From the NCBI GenBank assembly GCA_047495785.1, contig JBLDXI010000017.1, positions 992,001 to 1,056,000 of the forward strand: a DNA stretch of 64,000 nt, in the 5' to 3' direction. The notes under the pieces were generated by a model. That model was given only the letters and a program-made list of their open reading frames with translations. It searched no databases and was not told the origin of the DNA. The DNA is from Lepidodermella squamata. Lineage: Eukaryota; Gastrotricha. How positions within the stretch are numbered: the first letter of the stretch is position 1; each line of letters opens with the position of its first letter. This document shows positions 1 through 13,600 of the stretch, piece after piece. Both the position numbers and the translations under genes were made by a program.

Positions 1-208
1 TTATAGGGAAGTGGCATCCTATATCCTATCACGCTGAGATACAAAATATTTACGCAAAGCAAAAACCAAAGTTGTATAAAATGATAATCCTAATTAGTGG
101 AAGGGATGTTTATGGTGAAGTTGATAAATTTGGGACATCAACTCGATTCAGTTCCTACTCTTCAAAATGTCCCTGAGAAGGCTTGTTTGTAAACATAATG
201 ACCGCAAG

Positions 209-829
209 TTAGTTTTCGATTTCCTTAGTGAATCTGGCTAGTATTTGAGCCACTCTTGCTGGCCGAAAATCTGGCGATGAGAGGAACCTTCGCTCTAGAA
301 TTTGCGCGGTTTCTTAAGAGAAAAAACAGAAGATTTATCAACCAGGTACTTGAATGTTGTATATACCTTCTTCCAGCTGTTTCACGAAAGCTTGCTTGCG
401 TAGATTTCGAGTCCAAATGTAGAAAGCAGCGCCTTTTTGAACCTGCCTGCATTGATCTTCGTCGAAATCTATCGGGCAAGCCGCAGATGCGAAAAGGTTC
501 GGCAGATCCATTTTTGCTACAATAGACTTGGCAATAACTTTTATCAGTTCACGAATCTCGGCCAGCATTTTTTGCCGGTTTGAGTTGTAAGACGAAAACA
601 CAGCAGGGCGGTTGACCGAGTTTCTGCCTGATGTTTGCGGCGGCAGTGTATGATCCTGTAACTCATCTTCGAGAGCGTCTGGGATTGCTTTCGAAATTGC
701 AGCGTCGATTTTCGTGCGGAATTGTTTCCCGAATGTCAGTCGTGCTTCAACCGAACTTTCAAGAGCCGGAAATTCGCTGCAGGTCACGCACGCAAATGTC
801 GTGACTATTGCTATGATTGCTGCGAACAT
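209..829 (-). CDS. small secreted protein, paralogue 1 of a three-gene family
   Basis: Two exons, 829-367 and 312-209, joined in phase to give 188 aa. I chose the ATG at 829 because it begins a short hydrophobic signal peptide (MFAAIIAIVTTFACVTC); the frame extends upstream only through a non-ATG codon. The conserved core in the second half of exon 1 has a Met-Asp-Leu motif, a pair of cysteines eight residues apart (CPIDFDEDQC), then an Ala-Phe-Tyr-x-Trp segment and a basic amphipathic stretch ending KQLEE; the intron falls directly after this at the same place as in the two neighbours. The C-terminal exon is divergent and rich in Arg and Leu. I do not recognise the family and give no function; it could be a secreted effector, peptide precursor or small matrix protein. 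The gene itself is supported by the paralogue comparison. Confidence 0.72.
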
Positions 830-2237
830 TATGAGGGTCAATGTCCCTATTAATCCCTACGAAAAAAAGTTAAATATAAATAATAATAAACTAGACCCAA
901 TGCGGGTTGATAGGAAATGAGTGGGGCAGTAAATTACAATAAATAATTCAGCTATCATCATTCAGCCGGGAACTCTTGAGGTTATACCCAATTTCCGTCC
1001 CATGTAAGCGACGGGGAACCTAAAAGTCCTGGTGAATGTGTGCCATCTATTCTAAATGTTTTGTTTGCTAACCGCGATTCTTCATCAAGCATTGAAGCTT
1101 TCCACTTCATTTAACTCAGATAATTGGCACAATTTTGTTGCGGAAATCGAATTTTACTTGTTATTAATTTGGATAATTTAGGGTGTGCTGGGTTAGTCTT
1201 TGAAAGTTTCTAAATTATCTATAACACGAAAAGGGTAAATATTTTCTAAAAATTAGATATATCTTATCGTCAGAAATTGTGTTTTTTTCTCAGAAAGGCT
1301 ATTTTTGTCATCGAACAAATTTGTTCAGCGGAAATGCATTTTTTGTCATGTTTTCAGGAAAAAGGTAATCGAATAATCATGCAGCTTCCTCGCAAATTTG
1401 CCGCTAATTTTGATGTGGGCGGGTATAAGATTTACTGAGGACTGCAAGGAAGGTGCTATCTCCAGCTGTTCCTAAGATCTTATAAGACCTATCAACACCT
1501 TTCACGAGTCCATCGAAAAATTTCGCAAGATCACGGACTCAATTGACTTAATTCTTCCGATAAAATGTCCGAAACTAGTTGAGGGAGAAATTTTTCATAA
1601 ATTTCGTCCTTCACATTTTATGAGGCTATTGAGGTTGGCTGATCTTCCTGTTTCCCAAAGTTTCAATAACATCGAAAGCATCTCCCATTTTTAAGAAGGA
1701 TAAACACATGCATAGGCTTAAAACTTGGGAATTTTTTGATATAAGTATAGGAGAAAAGCTGGCCAATAGTCATAAAAAAATGGATACGCCATGTTTCCTC
1801 GGATTTCCTAATCTCGCAAATTTTGAACGATGGCGGGAGCTCTCAATAGCCGTAAAAAAACGCACAAAATTATTGCTAGTAAGAGACAATGTACCTATAT
1901 AAATCTCAAAAACCAACCTGAGCAACAACATTGTCCTTTCGTGGCAGGAAATAGCGTTTGAGGATATTGAATTTTTAGCCGCGACATACCGTTAAAGACG
2001 GTGCAAACTTGATTTTCGTTATCAAGATGTTTTTTACTGGTAAACTTAAACGTATCGCTAATATTCTCTTTATTAAATTTTAATTCGCATTATAGTCAGG
2101 AAAAAACAAAATCGCCCTGCGTTTTTTTTTCGATCATGAGACAAAAAAAAGATGTTGATGTGAATTTCATAAAATATGCATGGAAATATTGACATTATTT
2201 TACACGAATTGTACCGATTTTAGGACATCATCAACAT
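830..2237. other. intergenic, no gene seen
   Basis: AT-rich sequence between secreted paralogues 1 and 2. It presumably contains the 5' flank of paralogue 1 and the 3' flank of paralogue 2. Open frames here are short, lack splice continuity and match nothing I know. I see no RNA gene or repeat. Confidence 0.5.
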
Positions 2238-2906
2238 TCATTCAAGTTCTCTCCTGTCTGCCGATCTTTTGTCTAAATTGTCGGCTCGATCGCTGGTCGT
2301 CGAAGATGCATCTAGAAGTGTCGACGAGTCAAAATTCGGCAGATTTAGCGGCGATTTTTCCTCGCTTCCTGATGAATTAATTTGACGTAGTAAATGCTCA
2401 AGTCTTCGTGCAGTTTCTAAAAGAAAGAAAAATCAGAAAAAAATAGTTAAAAAATCAGAAAAATTACGGTCTTCGAGCTGTTTAATCAAAGCTCTTTGCC
2501 GAAGATCGCGAAGCCATACGTAGAACGCGCCTTTGCTTTTGTATTGATGGCACATGTCCGGCGTGAATACATCCGGGCAAATGTTGGAGTTGAACAGCTT
2601 TGTCAAATCCATTCGCGACACCATTTGCCGCGCAATCGCGTAGATAAGTTGGCGAATCTGCTGCGGCGAGTAAGCTGTCCCATTCGATTGGCTGTCTGGG
2701 TTCAGGCTATCCTCACCCTGTTTACCGAATTGGCCGATCATAGTGTGCGCGATTCGGGCTAAATTAGCGTCATCTTCGCCCAGCGAGCCGAAATTAGCAC
2801 CTGTTCGCATGAAGCCAGCCGGACGGGCATAGACAGCGGCTATTATTGCTAGGCTAATGTACGAAAACATTGCTATGGCCAAATTCGAACGCAGTAATGA
2901 GACCAT
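2238..2906 (-). CDS. small secreted protein, paralogue 2 of a three-gene family
   Basis: Exons 2906-2468 and 2416-2238 join in phase to 205 aa. The start at 2906 opens a signal-anchor-like N-terminus (NLAIAMFSYISLAIIAAVYA). The family core is clear: SRMDLTKLFNS, then the C-x8-C pair CPDVFTPDMC, then AFYVWLRDLRQRALIKQLED at the end of exon 1. Exon 2 starts with TARRLEHLLRQ and continues into a longer acidic and Ser-rich tail with a dibasic LDKRSAD near the end. The dibasic site would fit proteolytic processing of a precursor, but it is not conserved in the other two copies, so that is weak. It lies between its two paralogues in the same orientation; function is unknown. Confidence 0.75.
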
Positions 2907-3687
2907 TATTCCCAAAAAATTGTCCTATGAAATTGCGCGTAAAGAAATTTAAATTGAATCAAGCCAAGTATAGATGTGAGTAATTTTACTATAATGCAAG
3001 CCACCTACTCTTGTATCGCATATCTCTGGTTAGATATAATACGAGCGCCCACAAAACCGTTGAACCGTATTGATTTGCTGTAATTATTGTTTAATTTAGC
3101 GTATTTATTATAAAGAAATATTTTATTAGATCCTAATCCCTGGAGCATCCCACGCTATTCTTGAATCATTCTAATAATCTAACGAATTATGTGACTGTAT
3201 AAATCAGAGAAAAAATATTTTTCTATGAATAACTGATTTAATATATAATATGAATTTCGCCCTGTCCGGGATTCAGGAGATTCAAGGAAGGCCTTTTATT
3301 CAAAACACAACCCTCGCGATTTATCAAAATTAATTGCGATTTATTCCAAGAAATTTTACGAAATCCGGTTCTTCTTGGAGAACTGCAATTTTTCCGCAAA
3401 TCCCAGTTGGGAATTGCGCAGGCGCGTGATCTATCACTTGCGGGCTGTGGGGGCGACAAAAAACATAATTTAACAATATTGCGCTGAAATCCAGCTGCTG
3501 ACATCTTCAAAAAGTTCATCTCAGAATTAACCATAATTTTACCAAAAAAATAACCTCAATAGGGAATACATGCAACAAGCTGTTTTATATTCCATAGGAA
3601 ATAGAACAAAAAACAATTGAATTAAATCTGGAAAATCACAAATATTCATAAGAAAAATTAGAAAAAAAGAGCTTAACAGCCGATATT
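2907..3687. other. intergenic, no gene seen
   Basis: Spacer between secreted paralogues 2 and 3. An open stretch on the minus strand at 3238-3534 shows no splice or family support and is treated as chance. Confidence 0.5.
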
Positions 3688-4169
3688 CTACTCAAGTTTA
3701 TTTGTGATAGATTCAATAGGAATATTATGAAGTGAGTCCAGCTTTTCCAGATTATTAAGATTCGTTACCAGAGCCTTTTCCAACTTTCGCGCAGTTTCTG
3801 ATCATTGAAAAAAAATTGAATAAAATTTTAAAAAATATCGTATTAATTACCCTGTTCAAGCTGTTTAACCAGAGCTCGTTGCCGAAGTTCGCGAACCCAG
3901 ACGTAGAAAGCGCCATTGCTGTCTTGTCGGCACATTTCAGGCGTGAAAACTTCGGGACAAGCGTTTGAATTGAACAGCTTTTGCAGGTCCATTTTCGCGA
4001 CCATTTGCTTCGCTAATCGATTGATGACGCCGCGAAAATTCCCGAGAATCGCGGCATTATTGGCATTGCTCGTTGGCGCAGCAGCTACTGCTGCTGGGTT
4101 ACCTTCGACTTGAAGGAATATGGATGCCAACATGCAACATAATGGTACCCATGAGTGACCGATTTTCAT
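3688..4169 (-). CDS. small secreted protein, paralogue 3 of a three-gene family
   Basis: Exons 4169-3851 and 3797-3688 join in phase to 142 aa, the shortest of the three. The ATG at 4169 gives a signal peptide (MKIGHSWVPLCCMLASIFLQ). The core repeats the family pattern: AKMDLQKLFNS, CPEVFTPEMC, then AFYVWVRELRQRALVKQLEQ, with the intron immediately after and exon 2 beginning with TARKLEKAL. Copies 2 and 3 resemble each other more closely than either resembles copy 1, which suggests two successive tandem duplications. No known domain is recognised. Secretion is inferred from the leader only. Confidence 0.75.
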
Positions 4170-7100
4170 CTCTTTCGATTTCAATTAAATAACATGATGA
4201 CTATAAAAATTTCAATAAAGTCTGAGAGTTGAAATTTTTAATTATGATGAAAAAATAGCGAAAATATCTAGACTTTTGCGCATTGTTTACCGGAAGTAAA
4301 AAGGGAGTGCCTAGAGAAATCGGATGTTTTCTCACAGGTAAATAGCTGTAAGACAATGCGCGGTTGCAAAATATGTGTACACACTCGGGTAGAAAATCTG
4401 CCATTTATAGAAATAAGATGTATCCTGAAAGGGTGTCGAACTTATCGAGAGTTCACAAATTTGCATTTTCTATGAGCGTGGGCGCGCGCTATTGTCGTGA
4501 AATACGATATATATTTTCAAATAAAAAAAACCACTAAACAGGTGGTTATCTAGTCCTCTCATAAAAGTGCGGTCTATATTTAGCTCAAATCCAATTTACA
4601 ACATAAATTTCATTTTAGTCTATAGCGGTACGATTTTATTAACTTTTCGTACTTCTTTTACAGGCGTAAAAAATCTAGAAAATAGATAAGTGGCTACCCT
4701 GACGTCTGATTGTCAAAAAAATGAGAAATAAAATTGTAGCGATGTCCATAACGTCGCCAACGCTAATTTCCAGTTTAAAAATTGAAATTATTTATTAAAA
4801 ATATCTAACCTATATATTCACGAAGTATCGTTAGTCAAATATTGATAAGGTGCGAGCGAAAAAAATAAGGAAAAAAAATAGAAATAATCACTCATAATAG
4901 TGCAGACTACTTAGGTAAATTCTGTCTGGGTAAATTTCTGGAATTGTTTGCTCCTCGCAAGGTATTTTTGTTAAAATTGGAAAAAAAACAAAGGTGTGTG
5001 CTCTGCGAGCAATTTATTGGGAAGCTATTTGGCCGATAAAAGGCGTGGTTTTTTTGGTTGCCTGCGACACTTTCGCACTTTAGCGACCTCCTCTTCCTCC
5101 TCCTCGGTGCGCGCACAGGGTGATCTAATGGCCCCGGTACGAAAAATCGAGAAAACAGTTTCTATGTGTCGTAGGCGATAGCTCGCTTATATAAGTGTAG
5201 CGAGGTGGAATTTAATAAAAATCCATGGACTGTACGTTTTTTTCCGAGCCTTGAAATTGTCAAATGAACTTGGAAAAATTTGGAACTGTGATTCGATGCG
5301 GTATTTAAGCATTTATTGCCTCCCACACCTTCACGGCAACAAAATACTTGGAAATTTTATTTGGTCTCAAGTGGCCGAATTACAGGTTTGAGTGGACAAA
5401 TTCGACAGGTTTCACGGTTTTATCAATGGCGTGTGAAAAAAGACATGGAATCACGTGCTGCTATCGGAACGATCGGCAATCGGTAAGCATCGCACGGTCA
5501 TTCAATTCAGGCTAAATCGTATTATTATCACACGCAATTTGCAGATAAATTCCTTTGAGCTCCCCTCGATTTTACGGTTTCATCCGCTAAGGCGTCATTA
5601 TTACTCCCTATTTTTAGGTCATATATATATATATAGGCGAGTGTAGGCGGTTTAAATCCTCGTGATTTTTTATTGCTAAATATTTTCTGTCCCATTAAAC
5701 ACAATCAATTGACGGCAATTATCACCAGACATTCAACGGCTATTAAATTGAACCCGGTGTTTTTTATTGAACGCGCAAATTATCGATGAAAGGACACGTT
5801 AAACGTAAAGCATTAAAAATCATTGAAGCGAACAGCTCTAATGGACTTGGCTGGTAATTATGCCGAACGGGGTCTATTGAAAGGTAGATAGCTATTCGGC
5901 GATTGAATGGGCGTTAATTTCAAGTCATTAAAGCAACAAATCGTTTAATGCCTTTGATGTTAGCCGCCGGTTTTTCGGTCATCAATAGAAAATTAGCAAG
6001 GAGTGGGCGTATTCAAGCATGACAGCACCACGCAGCCAGGACCCTGTAAAAATTTTTATTGCTGGAATAAATTCAAAAAAATCGAAAAAAATAATTTTGA
6101 CATTTGCTGAAATGTCACTGCTGAAAAGTCGTACAACCTTTTTTGAAAATATTTAATTTTGAATAAATAGTAAATTAATCTTATTATAATTTCTTTATTT
6201 CGCTTGAATGGAAACTAATCGGATACTTCAGCCAGGTCACGACTTCTCTTCATTTCACTTAAATTTTATAAATTAAATGATGAAAAAAAATTAAGGAGTT
6301 TTTTTTATAATAATCTTAAACTGGCTGTTAACCATTATCACCGTGTGCATCATTTAATACGCCGCTGGTGGTGACATTTATTTATATTGTTATCACATTA
6401 TTATCAGGCTTAACTTGGCGCCAAATTCACCGTAAATTATTGCATAGATAAAGAAGCGCGCATATATGCGGCATGTTTTCTTTCAAGTCGCGCGCGCGCG
6501 CCACTTATAAATGAAATCAAATTTAGTAGACACAGTTTACAAAACACGCACGCTTATGATAATCGTCCATAATCTTTCAAATTTTTAATTCTCAGGTATC
6601 ATATCGTCATCATTAAAATAGACGCGCGCACGCGCTAAATAGCGTTAATGATGTCAAAACATGTACATTTTATTGCGCTCTTTTTTATTGCCCGCGGGCG
6701 CAAAGCTGATAAATAACAATATCATATACAGCCGTGCGCTCGAGTCAATGATAGAGATAATAAATTCGAAATAAACGACCGTCGAATGCAATAAAAGTGT
6801 AATAATTTTTAATGGCCATTTAGCTGCTGGTGGTGTTTAAATGACTACCAGTTTTATAAACACACACGTACACATTTTGGCGACTTGAAATGCGACAATT
6901 TGAAAACGTGTCTGCTGCGATCGTAAAAGTGTTTTTCATCATCATCACCATTATCTTTTTATTATTCGGTAAATTAACCGCGTCGTAAGAGCATGAAAAG
7001 AATTACAAAAATAAATTTAATGCGTGCCAGAAAAAATCGGTACAGTGAAGATCTGGAATAATAAGCCGGATAGATTTTATTCTCCGACGTGTCCGAATTT

Positions 7101-8747
7101 TCCTGGAATGTGTTTTGATTGGCTCATCATTTTCTGGTGGTTTTGTCTGCTCTGCATTTGTTTTTGCAATATTGGTGTACATTATCAAAGCTGTATATAT
7201 AAGATGTGATAACATGCACTTTTATGCATTTTTACGAGTTTATTATTTAGATACTCTTTTTGCTACCGAAGTAGATTATTTTTCGACTTTTAAATGGAAA
7301 ATATTATTTATATAATATGTCAATGATAATAGCGCGCGCGCCCATTATTTTTGCGCGCGCGTTCGAGCCAAGCGCGCACATTACAATAATTATTGCGCGA
7401 AAAGCGCGCTCGAGTGCCGTTAAAATATTAACCGATAATATATAAATATTCCTGGCATTTATATTGCCGATGATGATGATGGAGTTTACCTAAAGTGTAA
7501 TCGCGAATAAATATATCAATTTCATCGCTACATCGGTGCAAAGTTGGCGCGATACCTGGTATATTAAAGATGATGATAATAATATAATAATAATAAAAGG
7601 TACTAGGTATCGATTCTGTGTAATGAATGATAATGACGGGCGATGATCTATTTTCCATATTGCTTTCAATGATCGCCTTGCGCGCAGTTTATCAGCAAAT
7701 TGATCGGCGCTCGGCGAGTCGATCAAAATTCATCTTCGGTTTTTATAAACAGCTTTTTCCGTTGTATTGCACTTCGTGGCGCGCGCCTGTAATAGCAGCA
7801 CTTACGAAACACTTAATAAGTTCCGAAACAGGCGTGCGATAAAAATCGGCAGCACCGGAAAAATATTGTGTTACACGTAGGCCACATGCGCGAGCGCGAT
7901 TTTGTCGATGCCGTTATATATGCTACTGCGGTAATAATAATATTAGCGCTACTCTAATAGACATAAATCAATCTATATTAACCTATTAACGCGCATCATC
8001 ATCGTCGTCATTACACCCGTCACGCTAGAATAAGTAAATAATACAATATATCAATAATTATTCGACCCTCTATTTCAACCGCCGCTCGCGCCACCAAATG
8101 GCCACCGGTTTTTATTACCCGTCCAGTCCCGAACTCGCAAAAAAGCATTAAGGCGGCTACAACAAAAAACCGGATTAGCAGGCCAAGCTGGTGTAGGCGC
8201 CAAATTTATATTCAAGCAATGAGGCCGAGGATCATCATATCAGGAGAATTTTTATTATCAATTAATATTTTTTTCGGTATTCGACAAAAATCGTCTAAAC
8301 AATAATAATATCTGAATTATTAGCAGTTTTTCGTTTGCATACGTGAATAATAACTGCGGGAAAAAATGGACGGTAACAATAAAGACGTTTAAATATACAG
8401 GATTTTTTCGAGGAAAACAACCAATAATCGTGTCAGCAGTTTGTTATACATCGCTACAGCAGGCAAACAATTTTCAGCTAATTTCAAAAAAATTGAGAAA
8501 ATATTGTTAAAATGAGAGGGCTTCATCTCTATATCGTAATAATAAAAGTCGCACTATTTACAATCTGCTGAAGAGATAGTGACAAGAAAATTTGTTGCTG
8601 TTTTTTTTTTGTTTCAAGAATACGCAAGATCGAGAAATTTCGTTTTGAGAACAAGAAAGTTTACATCATCATCATGTGTATGGTACACGAAGGAGCTACC
8701 TTTAAGAATTTCGCGAGTGAGATTTATGTATTGAGGAGATAATTTTC
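4170..8747. other. gene desert downstream of the Msx gene
   Basis: No supported coding region over 4.6 kb. From about 5.4 kb the composition changes to AT-rich sequence studded with long alternating GC runs (near 6490, 7332 and 7353) and many TAAT/ATTA words. This is the look of regulatory DNA around developmental genes in a compact genome, and the nearest such gene is Msx. A short TA dinucleotide run lies near 5623. No RNA gene is recognised. Confidence 0.5.
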
Positions 8748-10381
<1,634 letters not shown>

Positions 10382-10559
10382 TCTCGATTGAAAAAATCAC
10401 GATTTAAATCAAATATTATCTCTAAAAATTGTTGAGAAAAATTAATTATTGTATAGCGATGGGAATAGATATAATTATTCAGCCCAGGACGTGGCCAGGC
10501 GGAGTAATGATGATTATGATGATGATACTTTTATAACGCATGTGCGCTCATCCGCGAAA

Positions 10560-10612
10560 CGCCATTGGCTGGCGCAAATTGCGCAAGCTCGCACGCCATT
10601 GGTCGGCGTGCG
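10560..10612 (-). promoter_or_regulatory. paired CCAAT-box hairpins upstream of Msx
   Basis: About 180-230 bp before the Msx ATG lie two ATTGG (inverted CCAAT) elements, each in the loop of an inverted repeat. The first is gcc-attggct-ggc at 10561-10573. The second has a perfect 8-bp stem, cgcacgcc ... ggcgtgcg, at 10590-10612, enclosing attggtc. A near-palindrome gcgcaaattgcgc sits between them. Twin CCAAT boxes at this distance are typical of NF-Y-dependent core promoters; the binding is inferred. Confidence 0.5.
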
Positions 10613-13600
10613 AAATTGAATACTAGACCAGTACAAGAAAGATAAATATCTCCGACGTAAAAAAACGAGCACGGTAAGATATAGCGATTATCAAGTGGTT
10701 TTCAAGGGATAAATTAGGCTACAAATAATTTCAGGGAATTTTAAATGATACAGAAAAAGAAGGGCGTTAGTCACAGCTTTATTACCATTCAAAATGCTAA
10801 GCGGAGAAATCTTAGTAAAGATAGAGAAGGTAGCAGCAAGCAGCAAGCAAGTAATCGCGCATTCAAAATTGAGATGGGTCAAATTAACGTAAAAAAATCA
10901 GGTCACACTGGCGAGAGATAGAGCTGAAGGTCGGTCGTAAAGTAATAATTTAGGTCAAGCTATTGAAGTGGGTTAACTTACTAATAAATGCTAGCAATTA
11001 AATTTGGGTTAACAAGAAATCGAAATGAGATGACCCACTGCGTTTGACCGAGTGGGCTATCTGGGAACGATGGCTGTGTCCGGCCGACTACTAATCAGCG
11101 CCGCCTTAATTGCTACACCGCGTCGCGACGGGGCGCCAAGTTTTGGTCGTCTGCGCCGATCGGTTTCGCGGTTCAACGACCGTACTTAGTAATTATTTAC
11201 TCCCGAGCTCCGGATATCCTTGCTCTCAGTCAACAAGCTAATGGTGGTTTTCGGAGTAATTATAAAATCACCACAACGAGCCATCGCGTGTGCGACACAC
11301 TTGCCTATTTGCCGAAGCCCTCGATGACGCGCGCGGCAATGTCGTTATGCGGCGTAACAAAACACAGTATTTATCGTATAATAAGCGATGTCTTCAACTT
11401 GACTTATTGTTGCGGCGAAAGGGGCGCGGTCATCGCGCGAGCGGTATCATTCACGTTACTTTAAACAAAGCGGCAACGATGGATGGATGACTTATAGGTG
11501 GTATTATTAATTTCGGCATAATTTCTGCTCGATTGCCCGTCTAAAGAGGCGAAGAACATAAACGGGCGTAATAATAATCATCGCTTAAGAAAGGGCGCGC
11601 TGGACAAACGAGCAACAAGCGCGCGAAAAAGCATATCATCTTAATTTATACGACACCGCCAGCAAGGTGGGCATCTATTTATTAACAATTCAAGGATTTA
11701 TTTGTTCTAGTAATAACAGCAAAAATGTTAATGTTCAAAGGACTGCGCGCTATCATAATCGCTCATTTTGCCGCCGCTCGCTCACTTTCTGGCCCGCGGC
11801 AGGTTGTGCGGGCAATAAATGATGATGATACTATTATTACACCTATTTAATAATACAACAGCGCGGCCATCCGTTCAAGGTACCTGGCGGCTAACTGGTA
11901 AGAAAGAGCTAAATCCGCCTTAATTGCTGCATAATGATATCGCCATCGAGCTGCAAAATTGTAATAAATTTAATAGTTTGTATTTATTTCTCACAACGCT
12001 CGAGTTCAAGTCATTACTTGTACCTACTAACTACAGGTCAATCGAGTCGTCGAGCGTGACAAAGTCGCTGTGACACCAACGAGAAGAGCGAAACGCGAGC
12101 GATACCTACTTAACAATCATAATTACGCCTGTTGTTGCGAACATCATGTATTTTATTACCTTATTACTTATGCGAAAACACTCGCCGTTTATTAGCCTGA
12201 TGGTCTCATTTCTGCGATGCGATGCGCTTTTATCTCTATTAATAAGGACGAAGACGCTGTGAAAATGATACCTGAGCTGGTACTAAAAACTATTAATTAA
12301 GTATATGGAGCATATTTAGCAATTCGCTGTAACCGATGGATGTGTGCGTTAAAGCGCGCCAATCATGTTAATGAAGGCCGAAATAATAATCATAAAAACA
12401 AAACGTGTATGTAACTTGTTTTGCTAATAAACAAGACAACTTGACATACCATGGCAATAAAAGATAAAGATAGGCAGAATAAGCGATGAAAGGTCTAATA
12501 GATAAATGAGCCAAATTTATTAATTGATTGATTAAAAAGTCCTCCTTAATATTTTTTACCAAGCCTTGGCAAATTTCCACCAGAGAAAAAATTGTATCAA
12601 TGATCAGAATGGGAACACACTCGAACGTATGGCCAAAAATAGTACAGAATGAGGTTATATAAATGGGTCGAAAAGTCAAAAAATGACCGCCGCTAACAAA
12701 TTATATTGTTAAAAATAACAAAGACAGGCTCGTGGAATAAAAATTGGAAAATACATGATCATCCACCTCAAGTTTTTTAATTGTTTTGTAATTGCCTCAG
12801 ACGTCTAAAAAAAACGTGTGCGACGCCTGAATAGCCGAACGCGTGCTCTTTATTGATGCTAAGAACGAGGGTAAAAGGTAAATAGGAAATAATTTAGCCG
12901 ACAAAAGTAGTGCATGAATGATCAAAAGCGAGGTAATTACAGTCATACCGCGTCTAATAACGGGTTGATTCACGAAAACGCGGCTAGGCTGGGCCACACA
13001 AATTGCGTTTTAATAACAACTAAAACAAAGGCGGAATTGAAAATTTATTATTAGGCCGTAATAGTGGTAGTAGAGCTATTACAGGTAATTACCGCGACGT
13101 AAATACTAGGTAATAACGCGCCCTAATTTAAAAATCAAGAAACCGAAACAAATGAGTGGTGCCTAGTCAGTCGTCGAGTCGTTAGCAAATTAGCGAGTCA
13201 GGGAGTGGGTTAAACACATCCTGAGCCAAAGTATCAAATACCCGCTAAATGCGCGCTGATTGACCCAGCATAATTTTCGAACAGGCGCAAAATTTACGCG
13301 CAGCAGACAAGTAACAGAAGCCCCGCATGGGCGAAAATCAAGTCTGGCTATCGAGTCGCGATAGCCATCGAAGTGCCAGCCTGGAAACTAATTACAATTC
13401 GCAGCGGTGTAACACAGCGTACCGTTTATTAGGGGTGTAAAACTTGGCATTAATGAATGTGCTAATAAAACTAAAATTACGATAGGCATTTCCGACTACC
13501 CGATTACACAACCGTAATATTAAGCGGCATTATTTATTATACCTGGCACCCTACGATTATTACCGTTACGAATATAAAATCACCTAAATTAACGTAATTT

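Noticed and set aside
3238-3534. 98-codon minus-strand open frame between secreted paralogues
   Set aside because: Does not show the family core, leader or intron position; no other support.
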